NCBI GenBank assembly: GCA_026075535.2
Contig: AP026541.1
Location: 7,068,001 to 7,132,000 of the forward strand
From: Tricholoma matsutake
Lineage: Eukaryota > Basidiomycota > Agaricomycetes > Agaricales > Tricholomataceae
Length of the DNA stretch: 64,000 nucleotides
Direction of reading: 5' to 3'
Shown here in pieces: positions 9,276-21,822 of the stretch. How positions within the stretch are numbered: position 1 is the first letter of the stretch; every line of letters begins with the position of its first letter. Position numbers and translations under genes: made by a program. The notes below the pieces were generated by a model, which saw only the letters and a program-made list of their open reading frames with translations, ran no database searches and was not told the origin of the DNA.

Positions 9276-11710
9276 TTACTCAGCCCTGGAGAGTTGAGCA
9301 GGGGGAACACCGGAGTTTTCAGAGGACCGACTGTGGAGGAGGGACGAGAAGATGGGTGACTTGGTAGTAGACACCAGGGAGGCCACCTGGGAGATGGGAG
9401 TCACCGGGGACAATTCCACAGCAGGGGATTTGAGAAGCTGCTCTCCCTCTGGGTGGGCAGCGACGAGGGCATTTGAGTCATCTCCAGAATCTGAGACTGA
9501 GTCAGTGCACTCAGACTCAGAACCCTTGTTCTTTCGTCAACTCTGAGTAGGGTGTGCAAAGAGTTGGAACTTGCCCCCTCCCAGCCCTGCAGATGGGGGT
9601 CCAGTCACAGCTAATTGTTCCTTCTTTTGTTCCCTCTTGGCCCTATTCTTATCGGCCTTGGTTTGATGGGGAGGACCTATGTAGGACCATCCTCCATCCA
9701 TGAAGTCTGGGGTCTCCAGAGGTTGGGAGGCAGTCAATGGGGTTGGAGAGACAGGAGCAAGAGGAGCAGGGCAGGGATATGGTACCGCTGCAATGGGGAG
9801 CACAGTCAATGAGACAGGGTTAGAGGTTCCATGAGGGAGTCTGGGTACCCCCAGGGGTACACTGGGAAGCGATGGGTGGAGACTCAAGGACTGGAAAGCA
9901 GAGCTGGATGGCCCAGAGGACATGTAGACAGGATGAGAAGGTGTGGCAGGAGTAATGAGAGGATAAACATGGCCCGCAGGTCGCATAGTCGAGGTGGAAG
10001 AATGAGACGCTGAGCTGGGGGGCACGGCATGAGAAGAGGAAGACCGCCCTAGCAGCCCTCCCAAAGGCGGGGAGTCTCAGGTGATTCCCTGTCTCTCTTA
10101 CACTTGGTTGGTGGGGGCTAAGTTAAATAGCGCACCCCAGGAGGAGGCAGCCACAGATGGGGTTCTGTCATCAGAGGGGCATCTTCAGGTGCAGGTGGAG
10201 CCACTCAATGAACACGTTGCAGGGTAGCATCAGTGTCTGTGGACTCGTCTTCCCTGCGGGACTGAGTAGCCACTGTCAACATTCCTATTCCATAGTAGTA
10301 GGCTTCCTGGACCTCATGGTCAGGGACTCCAATTGCAGCCAGATGTCGGACAACCTCCTCCACGGTGACATTGTCAGTCACTGGGGACATAAACTGTCAG
10401 TCTCGGCACAGAGCAATGGAGATGCCCAATGAAGAGCGCAAGCTTTGATACAATCCTGGGGTGGTGAAGACCTCCGCCAGGCATAGATTTAAGCTGGACT
10501 TCTGTCGCTGAGACAGTCCAGGGGGAACTTGTTGTTGTAATAAAAGCATTCCCCTTATGTGGGGAAGAGAAACATGGTGTTCATCCAGAACCAACCCAGA
10601 GGAGTTCTGGAATTGGTAGAGTTTTCAATGCATGAATTGGGCCCAGGATTCCACCGGGTCATTGATTCAGGGTTGAGCCATCCTGTCCAGCTCATGCAGT
10701 CACCGAATCCCCTTGGAGGATTGTTGATCCATGGGGAGCCACTGGGGAAGTCTCCAGTTGGCAATGGCGTAGCTCATTAAGGGGGTTCAGGTCTTGGAAG
10801 GGGTTAAGCTGGCATAGCACACATAGGACTGCACTTGCCATAGATAAGTCTCATTGCTGGGCTACTGAGCAGCCATGGCCCATGTATCGAACTCAGCACT
10901 GTTTCATGGCAAGGTAGGGGGAACAGGATTGTGGACTGGAGGAGCTGGGGACCAGTTAGCCGGTTGGGAAGGGTTGATCATCCAGGGCCCTGGAGGGGGA
11001 AGGAGACAGCGCTCCCTCTCCTTCTTGCCCTCGTCCACATTCATCGCCTCTGCTGGTCAAACCTTTGGGGCAGGCACGGCAGGCTTCATGGAGGAGACAA
11101 CATATGAATGCTCCCGGACTGGAGAACGTGGTCTGGGGGAAGGCTCACAACCATGGGGTCGTTTGGCTAGGCAATCCTTCAGACATTGGTCCAACTCATC
11201 CTCAAGGCACCGAATTCGGGCCCTGAGTCTAGCTGTCTCATCCTCATAATCCTTTTGAAGTCATCTGGAGCCTGCTCATTCCCCAGAGGATATCTCATGG
11301 TCATGGCAGTCCTTAGCATTGAGATAGTCTGGGTCCTGGTTGAACTCCGGCTGGTACACATGCATGGCATACTGCTTGCAGATGTCACATCCAAAATGAT
11401 GAACCACAATGCCCAAATGGGCATCGTTTCTCCATCCCCCGTCCTTTCATCCCATTCTCCTTTTGCCCACTGAAGGGTCTCAACCTCAGGTGTCTCTTTG
11501 ATCTCGTGGTTCTCGCTCCCTTGGTCTCGGGCCTTGCGGCTCTCTCTCTCTCTCTCGTCGCCTCGAGCACGGCTTGAGTCCTTGTCCTCCTTCCCTATTC
11601 CTCCTAATGTCCCTCCCCCTTTGAGACAGGTCATTGGTCTCATAGTCGCTGTCATCCATAGGGTCATCACTGAAGTACCTATTTCCTCCCATGAACATTA
11701 TGGGAGGCTG
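9276..11710 (-). pseudogene. Y ORF3, main part (third ORF after pol)
   Basis: This is the homologue of the third ORF of Z (45540-47931). Shared blocks in order: a CDIC...H motif (11377-11388), TPLMSYAIANWRLPQWLP (near 10735-10780), VSLPHIRG...GLS (10510-10580), a helical block around TPGLYQ, VTVEEVVRHLAAIGV (10310-10380), a Pro/Ser-rich part and a C-terminal TPISQVASL block. It ends in TAA at 9276-9278. Breaks include TGA at 9537, 10700 and 10787 and a frameshift between 10110 and 10205. The start lies across W at 17402-17404. No signal peptide, membrane segment or known enzyme motif is visible, so it is not an obvious envelope protein. Confidence 0.65.
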
Positions 11711-11933
11711 TGTAAGAGAACCATTTCTCTTACTACAAACTTTGGCTACAACACACTTCATTATGCGCATTACATCATCCATGCAATCACATGACTACCA
11801 CGAGCACAGGATTATCACATGCAACTACATTATATACATGAGCGGTTTGTAATAGTAGAAAAACTTTCCTTGAATCGATACCACATTCCTCACAGCTTGG
11901 TCCCTGAGTGTTGGGAGAGGATACTCCCTTCCA
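11711..11933 (+). repeat. W 5' LTR
   Basis: 223 bp, TGTAAGAGAACC...CCCTTCCA. It opens with the inverted pair GTAAGAG/CTCTTAC. TATATA at 11830-11835 is a possible promoter. It is followed by C, nine T and GTGACGAGC. Confidence 0.93.
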
Positions 11934-12325
11934 CTTTTTTTTTGTGACGAGCATGATTCATTCAACAATTGCAAGACTGAATCCAGGTACAGATTTCCCC
12001 CGTTATCTCCCTGCATTATCTCCCCATGTATCCCACAACTTCTTGTTCAACTCACGCCACACCATGCCACATCTACCACCAATAGAAAACACTGAGAAAC
12101 CTACGTCATGAACCTCACCAAGTCCTCATGTCATCGCCCCTCGTGCATATAGTCCCCTTCATGCACATATATATATCGTGTTCCCCCATCCAATCTCAAA
12201 AACCACAACTTCTTCCTCACCACCACCACCACAACCTGTCTCGAACACCTTCCACTCGTGTCCCTCTCACCACCTGTAGTAGGGCATGTGCACAAGTTTC
12301 CCCTGCAGCCTCTAGCCCCCTCACG

Positions 12326-15300
12326 ATGCCACCCAGTACTCCGACCTCTGACCAAGCACAACTTGCCTCAATAACCTCCAGTCACGAGCTCCCGCCAACC
12401 GCAACGCCCAGTCTAGTACATCCCCCATTACCACCTGCCCCCTCTTCTTCTGTTCCTTCAGACTCTTCCCCAGAATCTTCAGACTCAGACTCCAACGCAC
12501 CTTTTTCAATGGACAACCCCCCATATGCTCCCGCTGTTGTGAGAGGCAGCAAGGGCAATCATGCTCCTATTTTATCAGCTGGGCACGTCACAATTGCCAT
12601 GGTACGCATTTTCAAAAATGCCTGTCGACACTTTTTCCAAAACAAGAGGATACCTGAGGATGAGCGGGTCGTGGCAATCATCTACAATTTTGAATCTTCC
12701 TCGGTCCAATCCTGGGTCAACATGCACCATGATCGCCTCCTTCTCCTCACGTTCTCCACCTTCTTGTTGGAATTCAAGAAGAAGTTTCTGCCAGCAAATT
12801 GGCAAGATGATCTTGTCACCACTCAGATTTCTATCCAGAGTTCTCAGTCATTGCTTGCATGGACAGAGGCCATGCATGAGGCCAACTCCGAGCTGGGTAT
12901 CGCTGGCTCCAACTATCACATTGCAGAAGAGAAGCTTCGATCTCACTTTGTCCCCCATCTGTTGACTACCCTTAAAGCTTCTTACGATGCCAACAATACC
13001 CATGGCACGCTGGATGCCATTGTCGACCTCAAGGCTTGGATCCAGCACGTCCATCTCCTTGACATTGAGAACATGAATAAGAGGGAAGAGTGGGTGAAGA
13101 TCACCTTGTCCATGGGCCGCACGAATTCCAAGGCGACATGTACAGGTGTGGGCACTGGAAGCGGTACGACTACCAACATGGCGACACCTACTACTTCTTC
13201 CAGCAGCAACGTGGTGCTCTCAAACACCACCAATACAACACAGCCTTTCACGGCTAAACTCACACAAGCAGAACACAATCTTCTCAGAGCTCACAAAGGA
13301 TGTTTCCATTGCAGATTCTTTTATGCAGGTCACTTTGTGCCTGACTGCCCCCTTGGAAGTAAAGGCAGACCAACTCTGGAGGCGTGCAAGAATGTCACCT
13401 TGGCCGAGGCGCTCAAGGCCAAGGCTGCATTTGAGGGAATGGGCACTACCGTGGTAGTGGCGGTGTTTGGTGCTGAGAGCGACGATGACAGTTTTGAAAT
13501 GTCAGAGGATGAAGCTTCAGAGTACATGAACCAGCCTTTCTCCTTACCATCACATTTGTGGTGGGATTGTTGCATCAATGCTCCGTTAACATGCGCTCCT
13601 ACACCGATTCAAGCCCTTATTGACCATGGTTCCCCTCCAGTGCTGATTTCATCTGAGCTGGTAGATGTTATGGGACTCGCGTGCCACAAATTATTCAAGC
13701 CTTTTCCAGTTGCCGGTGCCTTTGTGAATGGTCAGAGAAGTGCGGACTCTAGTTTGACAGAATATTGTAGATTACACCTCCAGTCCCGAGATGCAGTATG
13801 GAAATCCAAAGTTGTGAATGCAATCATTTCCCCGATGCTCCACACAGATCTGATGTTAGGTCTGGACTTCTTGACAAAGAACAAGATCATTGTGGATGTG
13901 GAACTGTGGACGGCAATTGCCAAGGACACTCAGTATGATCTCTTACATCTGGCTCTGGTTGTGCTGCTGCGACCATTTGTTTCTGCCCAGGAGCAGCATA
14001 AGGCAGAGGCCAAATCTATTAAATCAGGATGGATAAACGCACACGAGAAGCGTAAAATCATGCATGATGAGCTTCTCTGTCTTTTTGTGGAGAATTTGGA
14101 ATGCTTTGATCTCGACATGCACATGACCACATCGCCTTGTGTTATTGCCGCCATTAGGAAATGGATTGAAGAACTGGTGGGGCAAGCAATCTTGGACAAG
14201 TTGGACAGTACCTACAAGGCTCACTTCATGGACCAATTCCCTATGGATATCCCTCATGCTAACGATTTGCCTACGAATGTTTACCACCACATAGAAGTGA
14301 CCCCTGGGGCTCCAATCTCAGTGGGCCATGCATACTCGTGCCCAAGGAAATACAGGGAGGGTTGGAAAACCCTAATCGAAGAGCACTCTAAAGCTGGATG
14401 GATATGCTTGTTGTCTTCACCTTATGCCTCGCCATCTTTTATTATCCCTAAGGCGGACATCTTGGTGCTGCCTCGATGGGTAAATGATTACCGTAAGCTG
14501 AACAAGATCACAATCCCCGACAACTACCTGCTTCCTCAGATTGACGATATACTGGCTGACTGTGCTAAGGGGAAGATTTGGGGTAAAATCGAAATGATGA
14601 ACTCTTTTTTTCAAACTCTGGTGCACCCCAACCATGTGAAATACATGGCTACGTTGACACCTTTTGGTCTATGGGAATGGGTTGTCATGCCCATGGGGTT
14701 GAGGAACTCTCCAGTGACACATCAACAATGTGTAACCTTGGCGCTTTCTGAACTGATTGGGAGGATCTGTCACGTATACCTAGATGACATAATAATCTGG
14801 TCAACGACTGTGGCCGAACACAAAGCTAATGTGACGGCTGTACTTGAGGCTTTAAGGAAAGCACAACTGTACTGCTCAACTAAGAAATCATCCTTGTTTA
14901 CCACGCGCATCAATTTCCTGGGTCACCACATCTCTGCAGAGGGGATCGAGGCCGATGGATCAAAAGTCAAGCACATGCTGAACTGGTGAGCGCCAACCTC
15001 TGCTAAACAAGTACGACAATTCCTAGGACTGGTTAGGTACATTGGAACGTTCTTGCCAGCACTGGCAGAGCACACCACAATTCTCACCCCTTTGACCAAA
15101 AAGGAGTGCAACTCAGTGTTTCCCAAATGGACGATGGAGCATCAACATGCATTCGAATCCATCAAAGGGTTGGTGCTGGGTTGCGACTGCCTGACGACAA
15201 TTGAACACCACAATCCGGGCGAGAAGAAAATTTTCGTTACCTGTGATGCGAGCAAACGATGCACAGGTGCCGTACTATCCTTTGGTAAGACTTGGGAGAG

Positions 15301-17134
15301 CGTGAGGCCAGTGGCGTTTGAGAGCAGGCAACTCAAGGGCATGGAGCTTCACTACCCAGTGCACGAACAGGAGATGCTTAGCATCATGCGGGCCTTGACT
15401 AAATGGAGAGTGGACTTATTGGGCACGCACATAAATATTTACATGGACCACAAGACAATCGAGAACTTTGATGGACAGTGGGACTTGTCTCTACGACAGG
15501 TGAGATGGATGGAGTATCTGTCGCAGTATGAGTATACTATCACCTACATCAAGGGAGAAGATAACACAGTCGCAGACGCACTGTCAAGACTGCCAGACTC
15601 AGAAACTATGGCAACGACTGTCAATGCAGTTTTCCAGATTGAGTCTAACCCGAAACTGTTTGCAAGGATTTGCAAGGGGTACAAACAAGACACCTGGTGT
15701 GCTGGCATTCTGGACAACATCAAATGGCAGGTTATTGATGTGAAGCTTAATTTCTCACTGAAAAATGGGCTGCTTTTTGTTGGGAACTGACTGGTGATTC
15801 CCAAGTACAAGGATGTTCGGGAACAGTTGTTCAGACTTGCTCATGACCATCTCGGGCACTTTGGAGGAGAGAAGTCATATGCTTCTCTTAGGGAGGAATT
15901 TTATTGGCCAAACATGTGGAAGGACCTCATCTCTGCATACATCCCGGGGTGTGGCCCTTGCCAGTGGAACAAGTCATCTACAGCTCAGGTACCAGGCCCT
16001 CTACACCCTCTTCCTGTCCCCAACAAGAGATTTGAGTTGGTAGCGATTGACTTTGTGGGACCGTTGCCCATGGACGATGGTTTTGACGCGATAGTGACAA
16101 TGACAGATCGTTTGGGAGCTGACATCCAGATCGCCCCTTGCAATACCAACATGATGGCCGACAAGTTCGCATTGGTGTTTTTTGAGCATTGGTACTGCGA
16201 GAATGGGTGCCCTCTGGAGATCATCAGTGATCGTGACAAAATCTTCGTCACAAAGTTCTGTAAAGAATTGATGAAGATGAGTGGGGTAAAGCACAAGCTG
16301 TCAATGGCTTACCACCCTGAGACAGATGGATCATTGGAGAGGTCAAACAAAATGGTGGTACAGTGTTTGTGCTACCATGTGGAGCATAACCAGAAGGGTT
16401 GGGTGAGAGCGCTGCCCAAGGTACATTTCGACATTATGAATACAGTCAACGCTTCGATGCAGGTGTCACCTTTTGTGCTAAAAACCAGTCGCTCACCTTG
16501 GTTCCTGCCACCTCTGATCTCAGCCAAAATCGAGGAGTCTGAAGAGGGCGATGAAGCGACGTGTGCTAGGGAGGTAATCGAGAGAGTGAATGGGGAGGTA
16601 GAGGGTGCCAGGGATTGCCTGCTGGTGGCAAAAGTCTCTCAAGCTCACCATGCAAACAAGGACTGGGCAATTGAGCCAAAATTCTCAGTGGGAGACAAAG
16701 TAATGCTTGGGACCGCTCACCGTAGGAGGGAATACATGCAAAAGAAGAGTGGGTGCATTGCAAAATTCATGCCCCATTGGGACAGACCTTATGAGATTAT
16801 GGAGGCCTTCCCGGAATCTTCAACGTACAGATTGGCCTTGCCCCCTCCTTCTACACATTGCACTACCTTTCACATGTCACATCTGAAGCCCCATGTTGAA
16901 AACGATGATGAGCTGTTCGCAGGGAGGGCTATGGAAAGACCTGGCCCCATTGTGGGACCAGAGAGAACAATGGAGTTTTTCATCGAGCATATCTTGGACG
17001 AGAGACCTCACGGTAGGGGGAAGCAATATCTCATGCAATGGAAAGGGTACAGACCCAAATTGGATTTGTGGCTACCTCGTTTGGAGATGTTGGAGACAGA
17101 GGCCCTGAAACGCTGGGATTTGCAAGGTCGGTGA
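12326..17134 (+). pseudogene. W Gag-Pol polyprotein with two in-frame TGA
   Basis: The frame is already open from 12128; the ATG at 12326 (reading MPPSTPTSDQAQ) is a plausible start. Counting residues from 12128: capsid about 140-330, zinc knuckle of form CX2CX6HX4C at about 392-407, protease IDHGS near 499, reverse transcriptase with an intact YLDD near 884. After a TGA at 14987-14989, the RNase H part (FVTCDASK at 15235, later a DALSRL end) runs to a TGA at 15788-15790. Integrase follows, with the HHCC zinc motif (15840-15965), catalytic Asp, Asp and Glu (AIDFVG, SDRDK, DGSLERSNK) and a chromodomain (16970-17060). Both stops stand where Arg is expected and there is no frameshift. Confidence 0.9.
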
Positions 17135-17162
17135 ATATGGAATTTTTTGAAACATGAGAGAG

Positions 17163-17386
17163 TGTAAGAGAACCATTTCTCTTACTATGAACTTTGGCTA
17201 CAATGCGCTTCATTATGCGCATTACATCATCCACGCAATCACATGACTACCACAAGCACAGGATTATCACATGCAACTACATTATATACACGAGTGGTTT
17301 GTAATAGTAGAAAAACCTTTTCTTGAATCGATACCACATTCCTCACAGCTTGGTCCCTGAGTGTTGGGAGAGGATACTCCCTTCCA
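17163..17386 (+). repeat. W 3' LTR
   Basis: 224 bp, same family as 11711-11933, ends in CCCTTCCA. Preceded by AAACATGAGAGAG, the likely polypurine tract. Confidence 0.93.
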
Positions 17387-17404
17387 GGTGGAATAGAAAA
17401 ACAT
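17387..17404 (-). pseudogene. Y ORF3 start, cut off by W
   Basis: ATG at 17404-17402 and five more codons before the W LTR. It is placed like the ATG of the Z third ORF (47931). The reading frame continues at 11710. Confidence 0.5.
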
Positions 17405-17503
17405 TTTTAATCTCCACCTGTCCTACTGTGCAGGATCGGAGTCTGAAAGGTGGCACTTGGTCACCCCCACATTGGGCATCCCATTCTCCTTTTCCATCCT
17501 AAG

Positions 17504-20500
17504 TTATTTACCAGGCCAAGTGCATGCAGCTGCGCACTTGGGCAGATCCATCCAGTCCTTGGCACTGACAAGGGCCAAGTACCCATCTAAGGCAGCAAGT
17601 TCATTGCAGATGCTCAATGGCTCCCAAGTGGATTCCCCTAGGCTCCATTTTACCAGGAACTCCAGAGCACAACCCTTCCATCGATGGGATGTGATATCTT
17701 CGACATACCATTTGGCGTCATCAGGGGTGCTGAAGTCATACGGGTCGGGTCAGGTCAGGTCCACATTGGTTGGGAAACACGGCATCGTCACTCGCATGGT
17801 AAGGTTGCAACAGGCTCACATGGAACCTGTTATGCACTCTCCTCTGATGCAGTTCCTCTGGCAGTTCCAAGTCATAGTTGGATTTCTCAGGTAGGCAAAG
17901 TAGGACCTTATAAGGCCCTACAAACTTAGGCAGTAGCTTGCTTGCTCATCCCTTAGGCATCCTAAGGTTCTTCATGGACAGGTACACTAGGTCACCCAGA
18001 CTGATCTTGGGTTCCTCTCACCTATGCTGATTGGCGTAGTGTTGTTGGAATACTCGTTCCGTGATAATGCTATCATGAGCCATGGCCATGTTGCAAAGTG
18101 CATCCATGGCAAACATTTGTACACCTGGAGGGATTCATTCGGGCAGTGGCAACTCCCTCATCATCCAGGGGAGAAACCCATAATTAATCTCGAAGGGCGC
18201 CATTCCTGTGGCCCGGTTGATGGTGGAGTTAATCGCGAACTCCACCAATGCCAGGAACTTGACCCAGTCCTTCTGGCTCAAGGCCACAAAGGATCGCAAT
18301 ATCTGGGCAATTGACTGGTTGGCTCATTCCGTGGCCCCATCAGTTTGGGGGTGGAACAAGGTGGACATCAGGAGTTTCACATCCAGTATCTGATGGACCT
18401 CTCTCCACCAGCAAGAGGTGAACTTTGAGTCCCAATCAGATACTATAGATCCAGGTAGACCATGTAGTCGGACTATTTCTTTAACAAACTCGGTTGCCAT
18501 TGTGGTGGTTTTCATGGGCATCAAGTGCACCATGGAAGTGAGTCTACAGAGGACAACCCAGAGGTAATTGAATTCCTCTGATTTGGGAAATGGGCCCACA
18601 AAGTCCATACCTATCGACTCCCAGGGCTGGAGGGGAATAGGCAGGGAGTGAAGCTTGCCTTGAGGGTAAGCGTACTCCCCCTTAGACCGAAGGCATGCCT
18701 GGCATGAATTGCAGAATAGGTCAATCTTGTACTGGAGGTGTGGCCACCAGTACCATTGACGTACATATACTGCCATTTTCATGGGCCCAAAGTGACCGAC
18801 AATACAGTGAGCTTGGTTGATTATCTGACCATGCAATGTACTGTCCTTCAAGGGGGCAGAGGGAACGCAGAGGACCCTAACTCCTCCCTTGTTCTTGGTC
18901 CACACCAGCCTGTCCTCCACCTTGAAACTTGGGTGATCCCCTGTCATTTCAGGATCTTACTGAAGAGCTTGTCATTGGCATATCCCACTTGGATGTCCTC
19001 ATCCAGTGGGTCATGTTTGGATAATTGGACCTTCAGATCAGTCCCCGATGCCAATGAGTCATAGACCATTGGATTATCACTCCTGTCTAAGGCAGGGGTG
19101 ACATCGTCCTCTTCAGGATGATCCGCCATTATGGCCGCCACTTGCTCCCGCTCTTCAATCCTTTCTCTGAGGGCGGCTAAGTGCTTCTTCACCCGCATGG
19201 CCTGGGCACAGGCTGAATGGTTCTCAATCACCTTGTTCTTGATCTCAAGATGCTTTTCCCAAGGGAGGTCCTTGTGCTTGGGATCCAACCTTACATCTGT
19301 GAACATGTAATGTTGCACCAGAGGGGCCTCATCCTAGTTATCAAACTGGTAGTACCGGGACAGGGCATCAGCCACCTTGTTAAGGTTTCCTTTGATATAT
19401 TGTATATCAAAGTCAAATCTTGACAGGTATTCCATTGCGTCTGCCTAGCGGATAGGCGACGCTGCATCTGGAAGAACTCTAGGGCCTTGTGGTCAGTTAC
19501 CACATGGAACCTCCATCCTATCAGTTTATCCTCCCACTTGAGTAGCCCCTCAAGGATGGCGATGGTCTCATGCTCAAAGGTATGATAGTTCCTTTGAGCG
19601 TCCGAGAACTTCTTTGATAGAAAGCCAGCTGGGCAACAATTTTGTCACTCCTTTCCTTGCCCATACATGGCCCCTACTCCAAACACCGACACATCACAGA
19701 TCACCCAAAAGGGATCTGGTGAGGATGGGTCAATTGGCTTCAGTATGGGAGTCATACAACAAATATCCTTGATCGTTTGGAAACATCGATTGTGGATGGG
19801 ATGCCACTGGAAGGACTGTCCATTCTTCATCATGGCAGAGAGTGGACTGGTGTAGGCAGAGATGTCAGGGGAGTAAGTGGGCCAGGTACTGTACCAGGCC
19901 CAAAAAGCACTGGATCTCATGATAGTTACGGGGTGTTTTCCACTCCCATATTTGGGCCATCTTGTTGCTATCTGTGTGGAGACCCAGGTTGTCGATCATA
20001 TGTCCAAGGCATTCCAATTTCTTGGCATATAATTTGCACTTATCAGCACAAAGGTACAATTGGTGTTCCCTCAGCTTGTCGAAGACGAGCTTGAGGTGTA
20101 GCTGGTGTTCTTCAATGGTCTCACTGAACATGAAGGTATTGTCTAGATATACATGGACAAAAAGTCCTATGTATTCGCGGAAAATGGAATTCATTAACCG
20201 CTGGAAGGTGGAAGGGGTGTTGCAGTCCCCTTGCTGCATCACCAAACTCTCAAATACTCCTAGCACCATCGTGAAGGCTGTCTTCCAGATATCTCCTGGT
20301 TTGACTGTGACCTGTTCATAGGCATCAGAGAGATCGATCTTCGATTGGCACTTGGCCTGAGCCATGTTGAAAGGGGAGGAGGCAGTAATTTCGAAGGTCA
20401 TATGTATCCTTGAAATGATAGTGTACACCTCAATAAGGGATGACCCAACAAAATGACCTGACACCAAGAGAACCCGCACGGTCTTAGCTAGCAGAAACTG

Positions 20501-21754
20501 GTTGCGACCGGTCTTTCGTCTCAATAAGACTAGTGCCGTGGATGAGGTCCTGGTCAGGGAAGGGAGTGACATTCTTGACGGTATTGTCATTCCGCCTTTT
20601 TGTGTTAACCACAGTCTGAATGGCACCATTCTTTTTGGGGACGACTAGCATTGGGGCTGCCTGCTCTGCTTGCACCAGTTGCCACCATCCTGCAGGGCAG
20701 TACTTGTTGATTTTCTCAGCAAGCGGTTGTCTCATCAAGTCCAGACAGCAGGGCAAATGGTAATTGTATTGTTTGCCTTCATCCATCAAAGGAATTTGGT
20801 GGTTGATCTCCCTCATGGGGGGAGGTCTTTTGGGAACACCTTGCAGGATATCCTCACAGGCAGCAATCCACTCCTTTCTCAGGTGTGGAATATCCTTCCT
20901 TTCTAGGGGTCCCTGATCCCTAGTCTTGGAGGCCAACTCATCGCAGATGGCAAACAGAACCTCGTTCAAATCACTCAATTGCTGCTCAGTGAGCACCACA
21001 GGAACAGTGGGGTTTCCACCGTTTGCCCCAAAGTTCAGGCCATCTGGGAAGCGGTCTCGGGTGAACTCTTCGACCAATTTGTTCCAATTTCCAGAGTCCT
21101 CCTGCTCGACATCGGGCTCTGGATCAATCAGTAGGGGAGAAACATAGTCTTCCTCATCTGGTCCCAGAAGTATGGGATCAGATAATCCTAGTCCCCCCCC
21201 AGAACGTGGACAATCCATGTCCCACTCATCTTCCATTCTCATGGATTTTCGCTCTATCGAAGGAGGCTGAGCCAAAAGCGAACAGGGTCCCAGCTTGTCT
21301 GGGTCCCTTATGGGCTGGGCAGCAGCTCGAGGGCCGCCATCCAGTCATTTGACCTGAGGGGGTGGGATCCTCATGGAATACCATCTCACCTGCCAAAGGT
21401 GCTTTCACATTTGATGATGGTGGGCACGACTTTTCCCTTCAAGTGCACTTCATCACACTCAAAGTCGAGGATGATCCCATGTTTCCTCATGAACACAGTT
21501 CTGATGATCACATCATACCTATTGAGGTTGACCACATTGAAGTAATGCTCACCCTGAATACCTTGAAGTTCAAACTCAGAGAATAATCCAAAATTAATTT
21601 TGGACCGACTACCTACCATCCCCAGCTGGAGGGGTATGGGCTCCTCAAGCTCGTGCACCTTGAGATTAGCAGACACCGTGAATTCTGGAGACATGGAGTC
21701 GGAAGTGTAACCAGAGTCTAGTAGAACATTGGCCTCAAGGCCGTGTATTTTCAT
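17504..21754 (-). pseudogene. Y Pol (protease, RT, RNase H, integrase)
   Basis: Right to left: protease VLLDSGYTSD (about 21705-21735); reverse transcriptase 19900-21275 with the active site altered to YLDN (20140-20152); RNase H 19420-19900; integrase 17950-18950 with the zinc-binding end (GHFG...CQAC), catalytic MDFVG, SDWD and QTDGATE, the last directly followed by TGA; chromodomain-like tail EFLVKW near 17650-17700; stop TAA at 17504-17506. Broken by frameshifts (near 18945, 19440, 20500) and by stops, one of them TGA replacing a Trp that Z retains (near 19650). About 170 bp at 20344-20513 has no counterpart in Z. Confidence 0.85.
20344..20513. repeat. Foreign insert in Y RT with a T-LTR-like piece
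   Basis: The Z reverse transcriptase lacks this segment. It contains GCACGGTCTTAGCTAGCAGA (about 20475-20495), nearly identical to the end of the T LTR (5061-5082). No target duplication is evident, so it may be filler copied during break repair. Boundaries are approximate. Confidence 0.5.
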
Positions 21755-21822
21755 TCAAACTACAAAGCACCAATTATGTTTTTTGGAGTGAGGAGGACGA
21801 GATATCTTCTTTGTTGACTTCC

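Larger units (their letters stand above)
11711..17386 (+). mobile_element. W: Ty3/gypsy element inserted in Y ORF3
   Basis: LTRs at 11711-11933 and 17163-17386, about 95% alike and differing mainly by transitions. It carries one Gag-Pol frame in the order capsid, zinc knuckle, protease, reverse transcriptase, RNase H, integrase, chromodomain. A purine tract ending ATGAGAGAG precedes the 3' LTR. The flanks GGCTG and GGTGG do not form a clean 5-bp duplication. It sits six codons into the third ORF of Y. Confidence 0.92.

Noticed and set aside
17457..17894. Long plus-strand frames over Y, X and Z pol (also 24215-24588, 34932-35351, 37001-37516)
   Set aside because: They are antisense shadows of well-supported minus-strand gag/pol with conserved motifs.
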